Positions 23,801 through 34,289 of a stretch of 64,000 nt of DNA are shown here, one piece after another; position 1 is the stretch's first letter; the number at the start of each line of letters is the position of its first letter. Source of the stretch: Cunninghamia lanceolata. Taxonomy: Eukaryota > Streptophyta > Pinopsida > Cupressales > Cupressaceae. The notes beneath the pieces were generated by a model, which was not told the origin of the DNA, searched no databases, and was given only the letters and a program-made list of their open reading frames with translations. The stretch lies in contig BSBN01001807.1 of the NCBI GenBank assembly GCA_027924645.1, positions 12,728,001-12,792,000 on the forward strand, given 5' to 3'. The position numbers and the translations under genes were made by a program.

Positions 23801-23986
23801 ATCAGTTGGGTATGTACATTATAGTCAGATGACTTACATTGAGATCCCATCTACACCATCATTCCTTGTTGCTGCATATGAATCCAGAGTTGATATCTCC
23901 ATGGCTTCCAACGATTCTCTACACTAGGATATGGTTATTGTCTTTCTAGATCCGCCACATTGGGATGCATATCTACTTGACATTTT

Positions 23987-24436
23987 GTGTCTTTTGTAGA
24001 GTCCCGCATTGTAGATTTGGGAGACACCATTGAGGACATTCATCTTCTCTTCAATGATAGCTTAGATGAAGTTACATCACCATACTCATCTTCAGATATG
24101 ATTGTTTTTACCTTGCCTACATCAAATTCTATAGTGACAAATTCTACAGATATTTATGAGTCCACATATGTGACTCTGTTATCATGTATTTTGACATCCT
24201 CTGTAGTAGTATCAGATTCTTCTGGGTCCATTTATCACCATACATCTATGGTCCCTGTACTTGAATCTCAGCATTTGTCACATGTCAACATTGGATTGGA
24301 GATCCTTGAGCATTCTTCGAAGACATCATGGGCATCATCTGTGTCTTTGAATCATATGCAAAATTTACAGACCATATTTCTTTATGTATGTTCCTATTTG
24401 GAATGGGAAGATCACTTGCACACTTCTGTGGTTTGA
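23987..24436 (+). CDS. unknown ORF where pol would be expected
   Basis: About 149 codons, open from 23987 (not an ATG-certain start) to 24436. Ser/Thr/Val-rich with Asp clusters (DLGDTIEDIHLLFNDSLDEV). No protease, integrase or RT motifs. It lies between the gag fragment and the 3' LTR and may be decayed interior sequence that happens to be open. Function unknown, existence as a gene uncertain. Confidence 0.25.
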   Translation: MSFVESRIVDLGDTIEDIHLLFNDSLDEVTSPYSSSDMIVFTLPTSNSIVTNSTDIYESTYVTLLSCILTSSVVVSDSSGSIYHHTSMVPVLESQHLSHVNIGLEILEHSSKTSWASSVSLNHMQNLQTIFLYVCSYLEWEDHLHTSVV

Positions 24437-24911
24437 TTTCTTCCTAAGGGGAGAAATGTTGTTTAATGTTTGTGGATCGTCTTCAACATCTAGTCTTGAG
24501 CATCTACCAACACTACAGGAGGTATTTTGAGAGGAGGCTGCATGGTTAGTCTTCCCATCTCAATTTTTGGAGGATCCATTTCTTCGCATGGAGTTCATTC
24601 CTTCACATTTTCTAGGGGGTCACATCGACCTTCTCAAATTTCTCTCCTATGGAGGGAACATCATATTGTACTTTAGTGTTAGAAGTAGTCCTTAGGGGTC
24701 ATGTATAGTCCTCCTTCTCTTCTTTCTTCTTCACTTGTAAAAATTCTATTTTGTATCATTTCTCTTTTGGAGGAAAGTTTTTTCCCACAAGGTTTTCTTT
24801 CTTTCTCCACTTTATGAGAAATTCATTTGTACATGGGTACCTAACATGACCTAGTAGCCAGGACCCATCATCATCTTTGTATAACTTCTCCCTAAGTTGC
24901 ACTTAACGGGG

Positions 24912-25300
24912 TGTTAGTGTAAATAGTGTCATTATCTAACTAGTTTAGATATCACCTCTTTGAAGGTTTGACCTATTCACACATAGGCTTAAGTTTACTT
25001 AGTCTCTTAGGAGCTTGTCTCATTTTGACATGTGTCCTTAGCTATGTGAGACACCTCTTTCCTTTTGACTTGCCACTTGCCCTCACACATGTCATGTGAG
25101 TTAGACAAGTGTTGCATGCATGTAGGGGTAGTCAGTAGTTCAGTCCTATGTTCCTACCTCCTTCTCCTTGCCTATTTATGCAAGGCTTCTAATTGTATTT
25201 TACACACTCTCATTGTATATGATAGATATGGTCTTGTGCTCCATTTTTCACTTGTGGAAGGTTTTATCCTTTGTGCTTGTTGATCTTGGCTGCTCCAACA
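24912..25300 (+). repeat. 3' LTR of the 4.2-kb element
   Basis: Partner of 21082-21470. Preceded by GCACTTAACGGGG, a degraded polypurine tract, and followed by the GGGAA target duplication. Confidence 0.93.
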
Positions 25301-25305
25301 GGGAA

Positions 25306-26020
25306 TATATATCCTTTCATTATCAGGTCTAATGAACAATGTTGTTTCTCTTATGGAGTTTTGTAAACACTCTTGCAAGTATGCAAATGATAGGGAAGTC
25401 TAAATTAATTCATGAGGGAAAAGTGCATACTTGCATTTACTAGTCTCAAGATCTGGAAGGAAGATATGTTATAAAGGAGCAATTGTAAAAGATTTGATAA
25501 CTAAGAAAATAGATTACAAAGAAAAGAGATGATGCGAATAAAAATATGAAAAGAAGCTCCCATAAGTAGGTTCCTCATTAATGAAATAATACTCATAATC
25601 TTCATTGAAGAAGGCCTTGAATTCAATATCATCAAAAGATTTAAAATATTTAGAAAATTTAGAAAACACCTCCATTGTATTTGAAACTTTGCTAGATCTA
25701 TGGTGGCTGTTTAGGGGCAATTATGCATGCCTTTGTCCCTACTTTCATTTTGTAATTCTATATTGTAATTCCATATGGAAACTTCATATATTGTAGATAG
25801 GTTTTGTGGAGCTATAACCGGAGGTTTTCTTCTTGGTTCTTTCTTGCCGGTATGCTCCTCCTGAACCAGGACTTTGTATTTTTTCTTATATTTTAATATA
25901 ATAGTTTAGTGGCTCTGCCACTTTTTCTTAAAAAATAATAATAACATTTTTTATTCTAGAGGTACAAGAAGAGAAGGTGAAAAATTCATGTTGAAAGTAG
26001 TCCTAGAAAAGGGTACTTCA
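25306..26020. other. no gene; host site of two LTR elements
   Basis: Sequence between the two LTR elements. The last 30 bases (TAGTCCTAGAAAAGGGTACT) are paralogous to about 39070-39095. No supported ORF. Confidence 0.4.
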
Positions 26021-26504
26021 TGTTGAAATATTATAGTTTACATTGTAATAAAGTCACCTTAGTGACTTTATGATTTATTTATTTATTGTTATTTTTTTGT
26101 TATCTCAGAGGTGTCCAACCCAACGACTACACGATTCACAATCTGTCAGGGTGAGCTGACTAATCCTCTAGGCCGCATGTTAACTTGAGGAAGCCCCAAT
26201 CTTGATGCGGCAAGTTGAGTCAGGTTTCAAACCTGCTTTGATTGTCTATGTCTTTCAACAGCTCAACCAACTGGCCTATGGCCAGGGGCTGACTTTATGA
26301 TTTATTATTTAATATTATTGTTAATAGTTAGTTGCTTTCTGATAGGTTGAGGCAGTTTGGAAAGTTATTTTGGAAAGGCTTTATAAAAGCCATGTTGTGA
26401 TACATTCTTGTATGAGCTCAATATTATAATAATTATTTAGTGTTTATTCTGTGCAATACGGTTTAAATTCATTTAGAAATATTCATGCTCCTCCATTTTC
26501 ATTA
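26021..26504 (+). repeat. 5' LTR interrupted by a SINE
   Basis: TGTTGAAATATTATAG... to TTTTCATTA. It matches the 3' LTR on both sides of the SINE at 26080-26289. Confidence 0.85.
26080..26289 (-). mobile_element. tRNA-derived SINE in the LTR
   Basis: 210-bp insertion flanked by exact 17-bp copies of TGACTTTATGATTTATT (26063-26079 and 26290-26306). Minus strand carries a box A-like GGCCAGTTGGTTGAGC (26276-26261) and a box B-like GGTTTGAAACC (26233-26223), the internal RNA polymerase III promoter of a tRNA-derived SINE. Its 3' end is A/T-rich. The 3' LTR lacks it, so it came later. Confidence 0.9.
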
Positions 26505-26517
26505 TGGTATTAGAGCC
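26505..26517 (+). promoter_or_regulatory. primer-binding site, one mutation
   Basis: TGGTATTAGAGCC, differing from the initiator tRNA-Met complement by one C-to-T transition. Confidence 0.85.
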
Positions 26518-27530
26518 CAGGGAGGAAGGTTGAAGAAGTTTATTGAGTAAAGAAGAGGCCCACATATATAATGTGTATCATATGAAGAAGAGTGAAAGAA
26601 AAAACATTTATGAAAGGAAAATAATTTGTATTTATTGGCTGTGCATAAGGAAAAGATGACAAAAATATTACTATATGTTGTTTCCATCTAGCCATTGCAA
26701 GGAGGATCATTTGATAATATTTCATTGCCGCATCTTATACACTGCTGATAATATTAATATATATTGTGGGTAGAATCAGTTACTATGACTAGTGATGCTA
26801 GTTATATATTGCGCTAGAGGATATGTTCTACAAATTTATTGATAAGGTAGTTGTGAAAGAGGTGAGTTTGAAGGTTTCAAGTAGTGGCATCATATCATTT
26901 TCACTTCGAATAATGTGGAGCACTAGCAGTTTTTTTAATATTAATCTATTATTATTTTGGCAACCAAATTGTGAAAGGTATAGATTCATTCCTGGTAAGT
27001 CTAGAGTACATGCCTTCTATTCCCTAATAATTATTTGAGCAACTTTAGCATTTTATCAATGAATAATTTTCACCTAAAGGAAGTCATTTGCTATGTTTGA
27101 TCAAAGAAAGGCATGAAATTATTAATTATAGAAGGATGGTGATGACTAAAATGCTAGGCTCGAAATCTAATTTGTTGATCATTTTATCAAACATGGATTA
27201 AGAATCATTATATAGAATAGTTGGTTGGGAGAGAGCTTTTTAAGTTTGGTAGATAAGAGTCTCAAGTTTGATATTTTTGTTTCTTCTAAAGGCTTTCTAC
27301 ACATCACATATAGACTTGTTGATAATTTATATGTTAAGATCATGTGTAGAGCAGTTGGAGATAAGGAAAACTAAGATGTTGATATGACTTTTAAGGTTGC
27401 TAGTTCAAAGCCCACCAAGTATTTACCAGTTTGTATTTGGAGAGATATTTTCAATCTTTTGGATCCATAGAAGACATTATTTTTTGAGCCTTTTTGTTTC
27501 ATAGCAAGAAGGTTGTGTAAATGGAGAAAT

Positions 27531-27829
27531 AAGGATATTATTGGAGTCTATTTTGTATTTGGAGAGATATTTTCAATCTTGAGTTAAAAGAATTGAAAGG
27601 GTATATTATCGGTAGAAATTGATACTCAAATTGTCACTTTTGCATGATACATGGTTACTTCACATAATATTCATGTTCAAATAAGGATATTATTGGAGTC
27701 TATTTTGTATTTGGAGAGATATTTTCAATTTTGAGTTAAAATTATTGAAAGGGTATATTATCGGTAGAAATTGATACTTAAATTGTCACTTTTGCATAAT
27801 ACATGGTTACTTCACATAATATTCATGTT
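27531..27829. repeat. 152-bp tandem duplication
   Basis: AAGGATATTATTGGAGTC starts at 27531 and again at 27683; the units extend to TATTCATGTTC and differ at only a few positions, so the duplication is much younger than the element that holds it. Confidence 0.9.
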
Positions 27830-28453
27830 CTCCAAGCCATCCATGTTATGCTTGACATATATTTTAAATTCAAATACTTGTGCTATTAGAGAGTCTAATG
27901 AAACATCAAGTGGATAAATCATAACAAGGTCACAGAGGAGGCTGACAGACATTAGAGGTTGGAGGATTTTCATCATCTCAAGCCAACTTCTTGCTTAGAG
28001 ATGAATCTTTTTTATGATAAACATGTTTTTTTCTTTTGTTGATGCTGACAGTATTGAAGAATTCATATATTATGAAGTTTTCTTTTTGAAGACATGGGGG
28101 ATTTGGTATAAACTCAATAATGATTATTACAAAGATTGTTTGGGAGTCTGGATTTTGGGAATTATACCCTTTTGAGGGTCATGAGACAACTTGATGGAGC
28201 ATTGTGGATGCAACTTGACATGGATTATTGTCCAATAATTCAGGAGATCTATGATTTGGGAGTTTAGGGAAGTGGTAATCTAGGAACTCAAGAATTCATT
28301 TTGCGAGCTACACCTTTACAATGGTTATGAGGAAACTCGATGGAGTTCTACCTAGTCCAATAATTGTTTTTTAGAGAAATACTTCTAAAAAATATGTATT
28401 TATGTTTTTTCGATCAGCATGTTTTGTTGTGTGTAATGTAAACCTTAAAGGGG

Positions 28454-28709
28454 TGTTGGAATACTAAGGTTTACAATGTAATAAAGTCACCTTAGTGACT
28501 TTGTGATTTATTATTTAATATTTTTGTTAATAGTTCGTTCCTTTCCCATAGGTTGAGGTAGTTTGGGAAATTATTTTGGAAAGGATTTATAAAATCCATA
28601 TTGTGATACATTTCGTATGAACTCAATATTTTAATTATTATCTGGTGTTTATTCTATGGAATATCGTTTAATTTCATTCAAAAACTTTCATGTTCCTCCA
28701 TTTTCATCA
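28454..28709 (+). repeat. 3' LTR of the 2.7-kb element
   Basis: TGTTGGAATACTAAGG... to TTTTCATCA; partner of 26021-26504. Confidence 0.85.
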
Positions 28710-28714
28710 CTCCA

Positions 28715-30075
28715 TCACCATTCCCACTATTCAATTGTAGTCCTAAATCAAGTTCCTAAAAAAATTCTTCATTGGAAATTGCCTACTTTGTAATATCAGT
28801 GTTACCTATTTGCAATCATTTGGGTGTCTACTCCCCTAGTTGTGTTTTTAGGATCATTTCACTTGTTTGTGACCTTTCCTCTAATCATAAAGGATGATGC
28901 AAGTAGCCCTTTCCTTAGGGAGCCCTTATATATCAACTTGAAAATATAAATCGATAACTCCTCAAGGACACTAGTGCAACTTGGGTGCTAGTGTTCCTAG
29001 TCAAATTTCAAAAAAGTAAGCTTACTTGCCTCATCATGCCCTAATCCTTACTACATTTTCAACATTCATCTTCTTGAAAACCTGGTATAAACCATATTTT
29101 TGAACCCTCTATCTAAAAATCACTCACTTACATTCACAATTGAAAAAATACTACCATTGTGCTACTATTCCACTCTCTTCCAAGACATGTGATTTGCAGG
29201 GTTTCCATCAAAGAGTTAGGTAGAAATATAGGAATATGAAGTCTAAAGATTTGTGAATCCCATTATGCCATTCAAGTTATGAATTATTGATAATCTAATT
29301 TCTCTCTTTCCTTTTTTCCTATTCAGTCCTCAATTCTCTGCATAGGAATCCATTAGAAGCCATTTCCCTTTGTTCTCTCCAAGCTAAAATTTGAAAACCC
29401 TTCCTTTTGTTCTCCTAATTAGATTAGAGCATTTTCCCAATCCTTTCCCCCTTTGTGAACACTCAATATTGTACACACCAATCACATTTTTTTACTAGAT
29501 CTGCACACACCCAATATTTTCATATTATACTCTATTGAAGTTGAAATATACCATTTAAGGGACTAACTGAAGTAGTCTCCTTTACAACACATCGTTTTCC
29601 CCCTTTGACAAGTCTTCAACTTAGAATTTCTCAAACTCTAGGATTGATGTGCATATTCTATGAGTAGGAAAATGATACAAAATTTGAGGCAAGCAACTCT
29701 TGAAAGTATTAGAACCTTCAAACTTAACTTACAACAACTCCCTTGTATTAGTTCTCACTACACATAGCTCTAACACCTTTTCCTTGTAGAATTGTAGAAG
29801 CACCCTCTACATGTAGCTACAACAGCCAATTTTTAGAAATTGTTTGATAGAGCCCAAATTTTCACTAGAGAATCTCTCAACCCTATTAAGACATTATGGT
29901 GTTAGATCTAAGATATTCCAAGTGCACATGTCTAGATCCCATATATGTTGATTAAGTTAAATTACAATAGTTTTATTTTTGTATTTTTAGTTTGTAATCT
30001 AATTTAAGTTAATAAACACAATATAAAGAAACTTATCTATCTTCCAAGCATAAAAACTTAGTAGATGTTAAAATC
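28715..30075. repeat. interspersed/tandem repeat, copy 1
   Basis: Aligns in the same orientation with 37612-39066: shared landmarks include GTCTACTCCCC, AAGGATGATGCAAG, CTAGTGCAA, ATTAGATTACAA-like and AATATAAAGAAACTTA. The phrase that precedes copy 1 (CCTAGAAAAGGGTACT) follows copy 2, so the unit appears circularly permuted, as expected if it was tandem. No ORF supported. Confidence 0.75.
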
Positions 30076-30364
30076 TAATCAACCTTTGTGGTGTCTTACA
30101 TAATTTCTTATATGCACACCTTCTTTCATTTTGTTTTTTTATTCTTCACATTTGATCTTCTTTTATTCCTTTCTACCAACCTTCAACACCACAAATCCCT
30201 AGGATACACTTTTCATCACTTGTTTTCTATCTTCATCTCTAGTTTACCTCTCTTACCTAAACATTCACTTGCTTCATTTTTCTTTACAATATTTGTCCAA
30301 GTTTTTCTCAAACCCTAGTTTGACCATCCCTACCCCTAATCATATCCATAGTTGGATACTCCTT

Positions 30365-30713
30365 TGTTAGTTGCCGTTGCACCAAAAGATTGACCTATTA
30401 ATGCCTGATACAACCACTTGACTTAACAAGCACAGGAGATGGTTAAGCCTTTGTCGCAAACCACCGCAACCTAGTGCTGAACAAGGAGACCAAGGGCCAC
30501 ACCTTGCAACAATCACCCCCAGCGCAAGCATGAGGTTTGAACCCATGACCTCAGCTCTGATACCAATTGTTAGTTGCCGTTGCACCAAAAGATTGACCTA
30601 TTAATGCCCAATACAACCACTTGACTTAACAAGCACGGGAGACGGTTAAGCCTTTGTCGCAAACCACCGCAGCGCAGTGCTGAACAAGGAGACCAAGGGC
30701 CACACCTTGCAAC
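30365..30713 (-). mobile_element. tandem pair of tRNA-related SINEs
   Basis: A full copy (30365-30567) and a head-truncated copy (30568-30713), 203 bp apart and nearly identical. Minus strand of the full copy starts TTGGTATCAGAGCTGAGG and contains GGTTCAAACC (30543-30534), box A- and box B-like elements similar to Met-tRNA-related plant SINEs such as Au (family name from memory). The minus-strand open frames here (CGPWSPCSALGCGG...) are translations of the SINE. Confidence 0.8.
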
Positions 30714-31700
30714 ATCCTTCACTTTAGTTTTATCCAACATCCCTCTCCCTTTACCATCACCTCCCAACCTATTCCCTTCACCTACTTTGTTCATTCCACT
30801 AGCTTCACCCTTCTCCTGTGCTTTCCCAACACCTTCATTTTCCATCCCAACACCCTCTTAGAGATTTCTTACACCTAGTTTACTATCTCCCTTAAATTTC
30901 CATCTAACTTTGGATTTCCCAACACATTCTATTTTATTGATCCACTTTCCTAGAGACCTCTTACACATAGTTGCCTTAATTAGAATCTTTTGTTAGTTTC
31001 TATTTACTTTAAATTTTTCCAACACAACCTTATCTAATCCCAACACCTTCCTTTTTATTCCCTTAACCTTGTTTACTATTAGGAAAGGTGTCTCAACCTT
31101 GTATCCTAATGTTGCTATTTATTTATTATTTTTGGCCTCATATGGGAAATGGGGCATCCCACTTTGTGTTGGCATTATTTTCCATGTATCAGATAATTTG
31201 GGGAGAGTGTAAGAAGTTATAAGAGCATCTAATATCATTATGATGTGTAAGAGCATCTTGTGACATTATAAGATGTGAGTTACTTATGATGGATTCTATT
31301 ATGTGTAAGAGCATGATTATAGGGGACTTACATTGGAATCTTGACCAATATTATAACAAGTTATGACATCTATGACATTTAAGAGGTGTAAGAAAACATC
31401 TATGATGATTTCTGAGAAGCTGGTTGTCTTTTTTAGACTTGGATGGTTATTTTCATCCTCTAGTGAAGTTGGACAACCAAGTTCATGGGAAAAGTCTTGA
31501 AGCTTCTACTCTTACTCTTACCACTCTATCACTCATATTTGACTCTTGATAGTTATATTGTGAATTGAACATTTACCCCACCACTAGAGGCAACTTTTCT
31601 CATTAATAGATTCATCTCCTTACATGTCCCCTATTCTATCTATTCTCTTGTTATTAGCCCTTGGCAAAGTTTCCTTTCTTCCTATCTCACTTTACCTTAA
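30714..31700. other. no gene; degraded repeats
   Basis: AT/pyrimidine-rich sequence. 31200-31410 repeats GTAAGAGCAT / ATGACAT phrases but has no clear period or LTR ends. Confidence 0.35.
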
Positions 31701-31705
31701 ATTGA

Positions 31706-32987
31706 TTGATGGAGCTTCTTATTGCCAATCAATTTAAGGGATATCATATTATATATATTATCTACACAATGTTTATTGCAACATTAAATAAGAATCCTAA
31801 TACCTCAATCATCCTCCTCCACCAGGGCCTTATTTTCCATCTCTACCATTTCCATTTATCCTTGTGTCCCCCCAAGACCATTAAGGTTAGTGTTCTCCAT
31901 GACTCCCCTCCGAACACAGTTACTACTAGCCCTAGTGCTAAGGATAAATGGAAGAAATCTATTGGATTTCTCAAAGAGGTGGGATCCCCTTTTGTTGGCC
32001 TCAGGGATTGGCCTAGAATCAAGGAAATCCATGACTCCCTATCAACCAAAAATCCCAATCCTAAAACTAGTCCTAAAACCCCCAAAGGCAAAGCCAACCC
32101 AAAGAAAACCAGCAAGAGCCCCAAGTCTCATGCTATTAATGTCAAGAAGGGGGAGGTCTCCTTTGTGAAGAGAGCGATTGAAATGGAAGAGGAAGGAAGG
32201 TCCCATCTTGATAAAAAATTAAAGGGAAGGAGACTATTCAATATGAAGTGGTTGTGTCAAAATTTATGGATTTGGATGCCGTTACTAAGCAAGGTGGAGG
32301 TGGCGATGGGTTGGGAAATGCTAGTAAAACTGCATAGTGGATCAGAAGGTCCAGCCACATTATAGGTATTCCTTTTGGCCAATCCTCAAGGAATCGAGCT
32401 GTTGGGTCAGTCAGAGTTTGTGGAAGACACCTTGGGAGAGGATGAAGGGGGCAACTCCTATGGAGTCTGTGCAAGAGGAAGAGGAAACCGGTCACTTCCC
32501 TGAAATGAACACTCCCTACTCGAAGGACAAGGAGAATACCCATGATTAGGAGGAGGACAAGAGGAAGTGTACCTTGTGTGAAAATGACTAAGGAGGTTGC
32601 TGATTTTAAGTCTAAGGTCGGGGAGCTATAGAAGAAGTGGAAAGTGATGATAGGGTTTACTGCCAAAGTCCTGCATTGTGCTGCTACTGCCTTTTCTGTT
32701 GTGAAGGAGTTCGACGACAAGATCAAGGGCACTGGGGTTGACAGCCTCAGGGATTATGAGGAAATTTTTAAATTCCTCACTAAGCATGGGATCGATGGGA
32801 ATCCTTAGCTAGTTTTTCTATGTTTTCTGTTGTTTGTTTTTGCTTAAAGTCAGTTCTGTTAGGGTTTTAGGTTACTCTGTGTTATGTTGTTAATGCTCTG
32901 TTTCTAGCCTATGTGAGGCTTTTGCTCTGCCCTCTGGGCTATTTTATATAGGGTTTTGACCCTTTTTTCTAGCTGATTTTATCAAAA
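31706..32987 (+). pseudogene. LINE 3'-end ORF and 3' UTR (copy A)
   Basis: Plus-strand coding remnant 31706-32365, continued in pieces to a stop near 32808 (FDDKIKGTGVDSLRDYEEIF, LTKHGIDGNP), followed by about 180 bp of UTR ending TTTTATCAAAA near 32987. The N-terminal part (LNKNPNTSIILLHQGLI) matches the second ORF of the LINE at 33419-37329 (ENKRNPTLPILHEGLI). The middle is very Lys/Pro/Ser-rich (KTSPKTPKGKANPKKTSKSP), probably RNA-binding and disordered. Several stops and frameshifts. I infer a 5'-truncated, related LINE copy; the 5' target duplication was not found. Confidence 0.55.
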
Positions 32988-33459
32988 ACATTATCACTTG
33001 TCATCACTTGGCCTCTTTGAAAATTCTGTGGAAACTGCATATAGTTGGGTATGATGCCCTCATTTTCACATTTTTATTTTAGAACTGGCTTGATCTACTA
33101 GGTGGTAGCCTCATATATCTAGGTGGTGACCACATAACCATCATTATTTACCATTTTATTTTATTTTTGAATCTTGGCCCATTTATTCAATGTCAGAGAC
33201 ATCACCAATCTTAATCTCTCTCTATCTCTCTTATATTTTGATGGTTACATCATAACTAAACCTTTTCCAAGGTGTCATTATATTATGTGGCTCATTTGAA
33301 GTCTTTTCTTTTATTATGTGAACCTTCATGGATCTTATTCCTCTCCTTCCTTTCTATAACTATTACAATAGACATATGGATTACTGGAGTTGTGTGTGTG
33401 TAACATTACAATTAGCATGAACTTTTTGCAAGGAATGATGGATAAAAACAAATCTGGCC

Positions 33460-34061
33460 TAAAAGTGGATGTCTCTAACTATGATATGTAGGTTTCTAAA
33501 TGGTGGAACTTACAGTGTGATATCTATATCCCATTCAAGAAGATGAAAAAGGCTAGAGATAAGGTTAGTTGGAAGGCCCTCTCGTTGGGATGGGTTAAGG
33601 TCAACTTTGATGGGGCGGCTAAGGGAAGCGCTGGGCTAGCTGGTATTGGGAGAGTGTTAAGAGATGAAAAAGGTAGGTTTATTTTGGTTGTGGCACTCCC
33701 ATTAAGGATCCAATCTAATCACTACGCCGAAGCTACGATGACCTACCATAGCATCAAATTAGCCTATACCAAAGGGTATAAGAGAGTGTGGATAGAAGGG
33801 GACTCCCTAAACATTATAAAGTTTCTAAAGGGAGTTCAAATTCCTAGTTGGACCATTCAAATGCTTGTTAAAGATTTGATCTCCATGATCAATTATTTTG
33901 AAGAGTTTTATATCTCTCATATATACTGGGAGGGAAATGGCGTGGTCGATGTCATGGATAATGAGGGGGTCAATTCTCATGATCTTAAACGTTGGGAATT
34001 GTACTCTAAGTTGCCTTGTGAAGCTCAATCCATCATTTCCAATGAAGGCCAAAGAGAATGA
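33460..34061 (+). pseudogene. RNase H domain at the end of LINE ORF2
   Basis: Translation has the RNase H acidic residues in order: D in VNFDGAAKG, E in YAEATMTY, D in IEGDSLN and D near VVDVMDNEGVNS. The tail (NEGVNSHDLKRWE) is the usual end of plant L1-type ORF2. An upstream TAG at about 33487 (after SNYDM) interrupts the frame; from 33543 it is open for 172 codons. Role in the parent element: degrading RNA of the RNA/DNA hybrid during target-primed reverse transcription. Confidence 0.85.
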
Positions 34062-34289
34062 TATTTTAGTTTTTATTATGGGAGTTAATTTCATGATTAC
34101 TACTCAAAAGACTACATGCGTTCTGGGTGAATCGAGGACCTTCCTGTTCAAAACCTACTAGGTTGTGTTTATTCTTTTGCAATAGTTGTGCTGGACTTTT
34201 GATAGAGATAAATTTTATGAGACAGATATGGGAGGAGAAAGGAATAGGGTGTAGCCTTGTTCGTGCAATGGGGTTCACAGAAATCCCCA

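Larger units (their letters stand above)
21082..25300 (+). mobile_element. complete non-autonomous Copia-type LTR element
   Basis: Two 389-bp LTRs (21082-21470 and 24912-25300), both TGTTAG...AACA, flanked by an exact 5-bp target duplication GGGAA (21077-21081 and 25301-25305). Primer site immediately after the 5' LTR. By eye the LTRs differ at about 23 of 389 positions with no gaps (~94% identity). The 3.44-kb interior keeps a gag zinc-knuckle fragment and an unknown ORF, but no recognisable protease, integrase or RT, so the element would have needed helpers. Confidence 0.93.
26021..28709 (+). mobile_element. small non-autonomous LTR element with nested SINE
   Basis: 5' LTR 26021-26504 (about 274 bp without the SINE and the repeated 17-bp target sequence) and 3' LTR 28454-28709. 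Primer site TGGTATTAGAGCC (one C-to-T change) directly after the 5' LTR and TTAAAGGGG before the 3' LTR. Flanks CTTCA (26016-26020) and CTCCA (28710-28714) are a target duplication with one transition. The related sequence at about 39070-39130 lacks the element, confirming its ends. The 1.95-kb interior has no recognisable gag or pol. Confidence 0.88.

Noticed and set aside
30367..30845. Minus-strand ORFs with CGPWSPCSALGCGGLRQR
   Set aside because: Both are readings through the two SINE copies.
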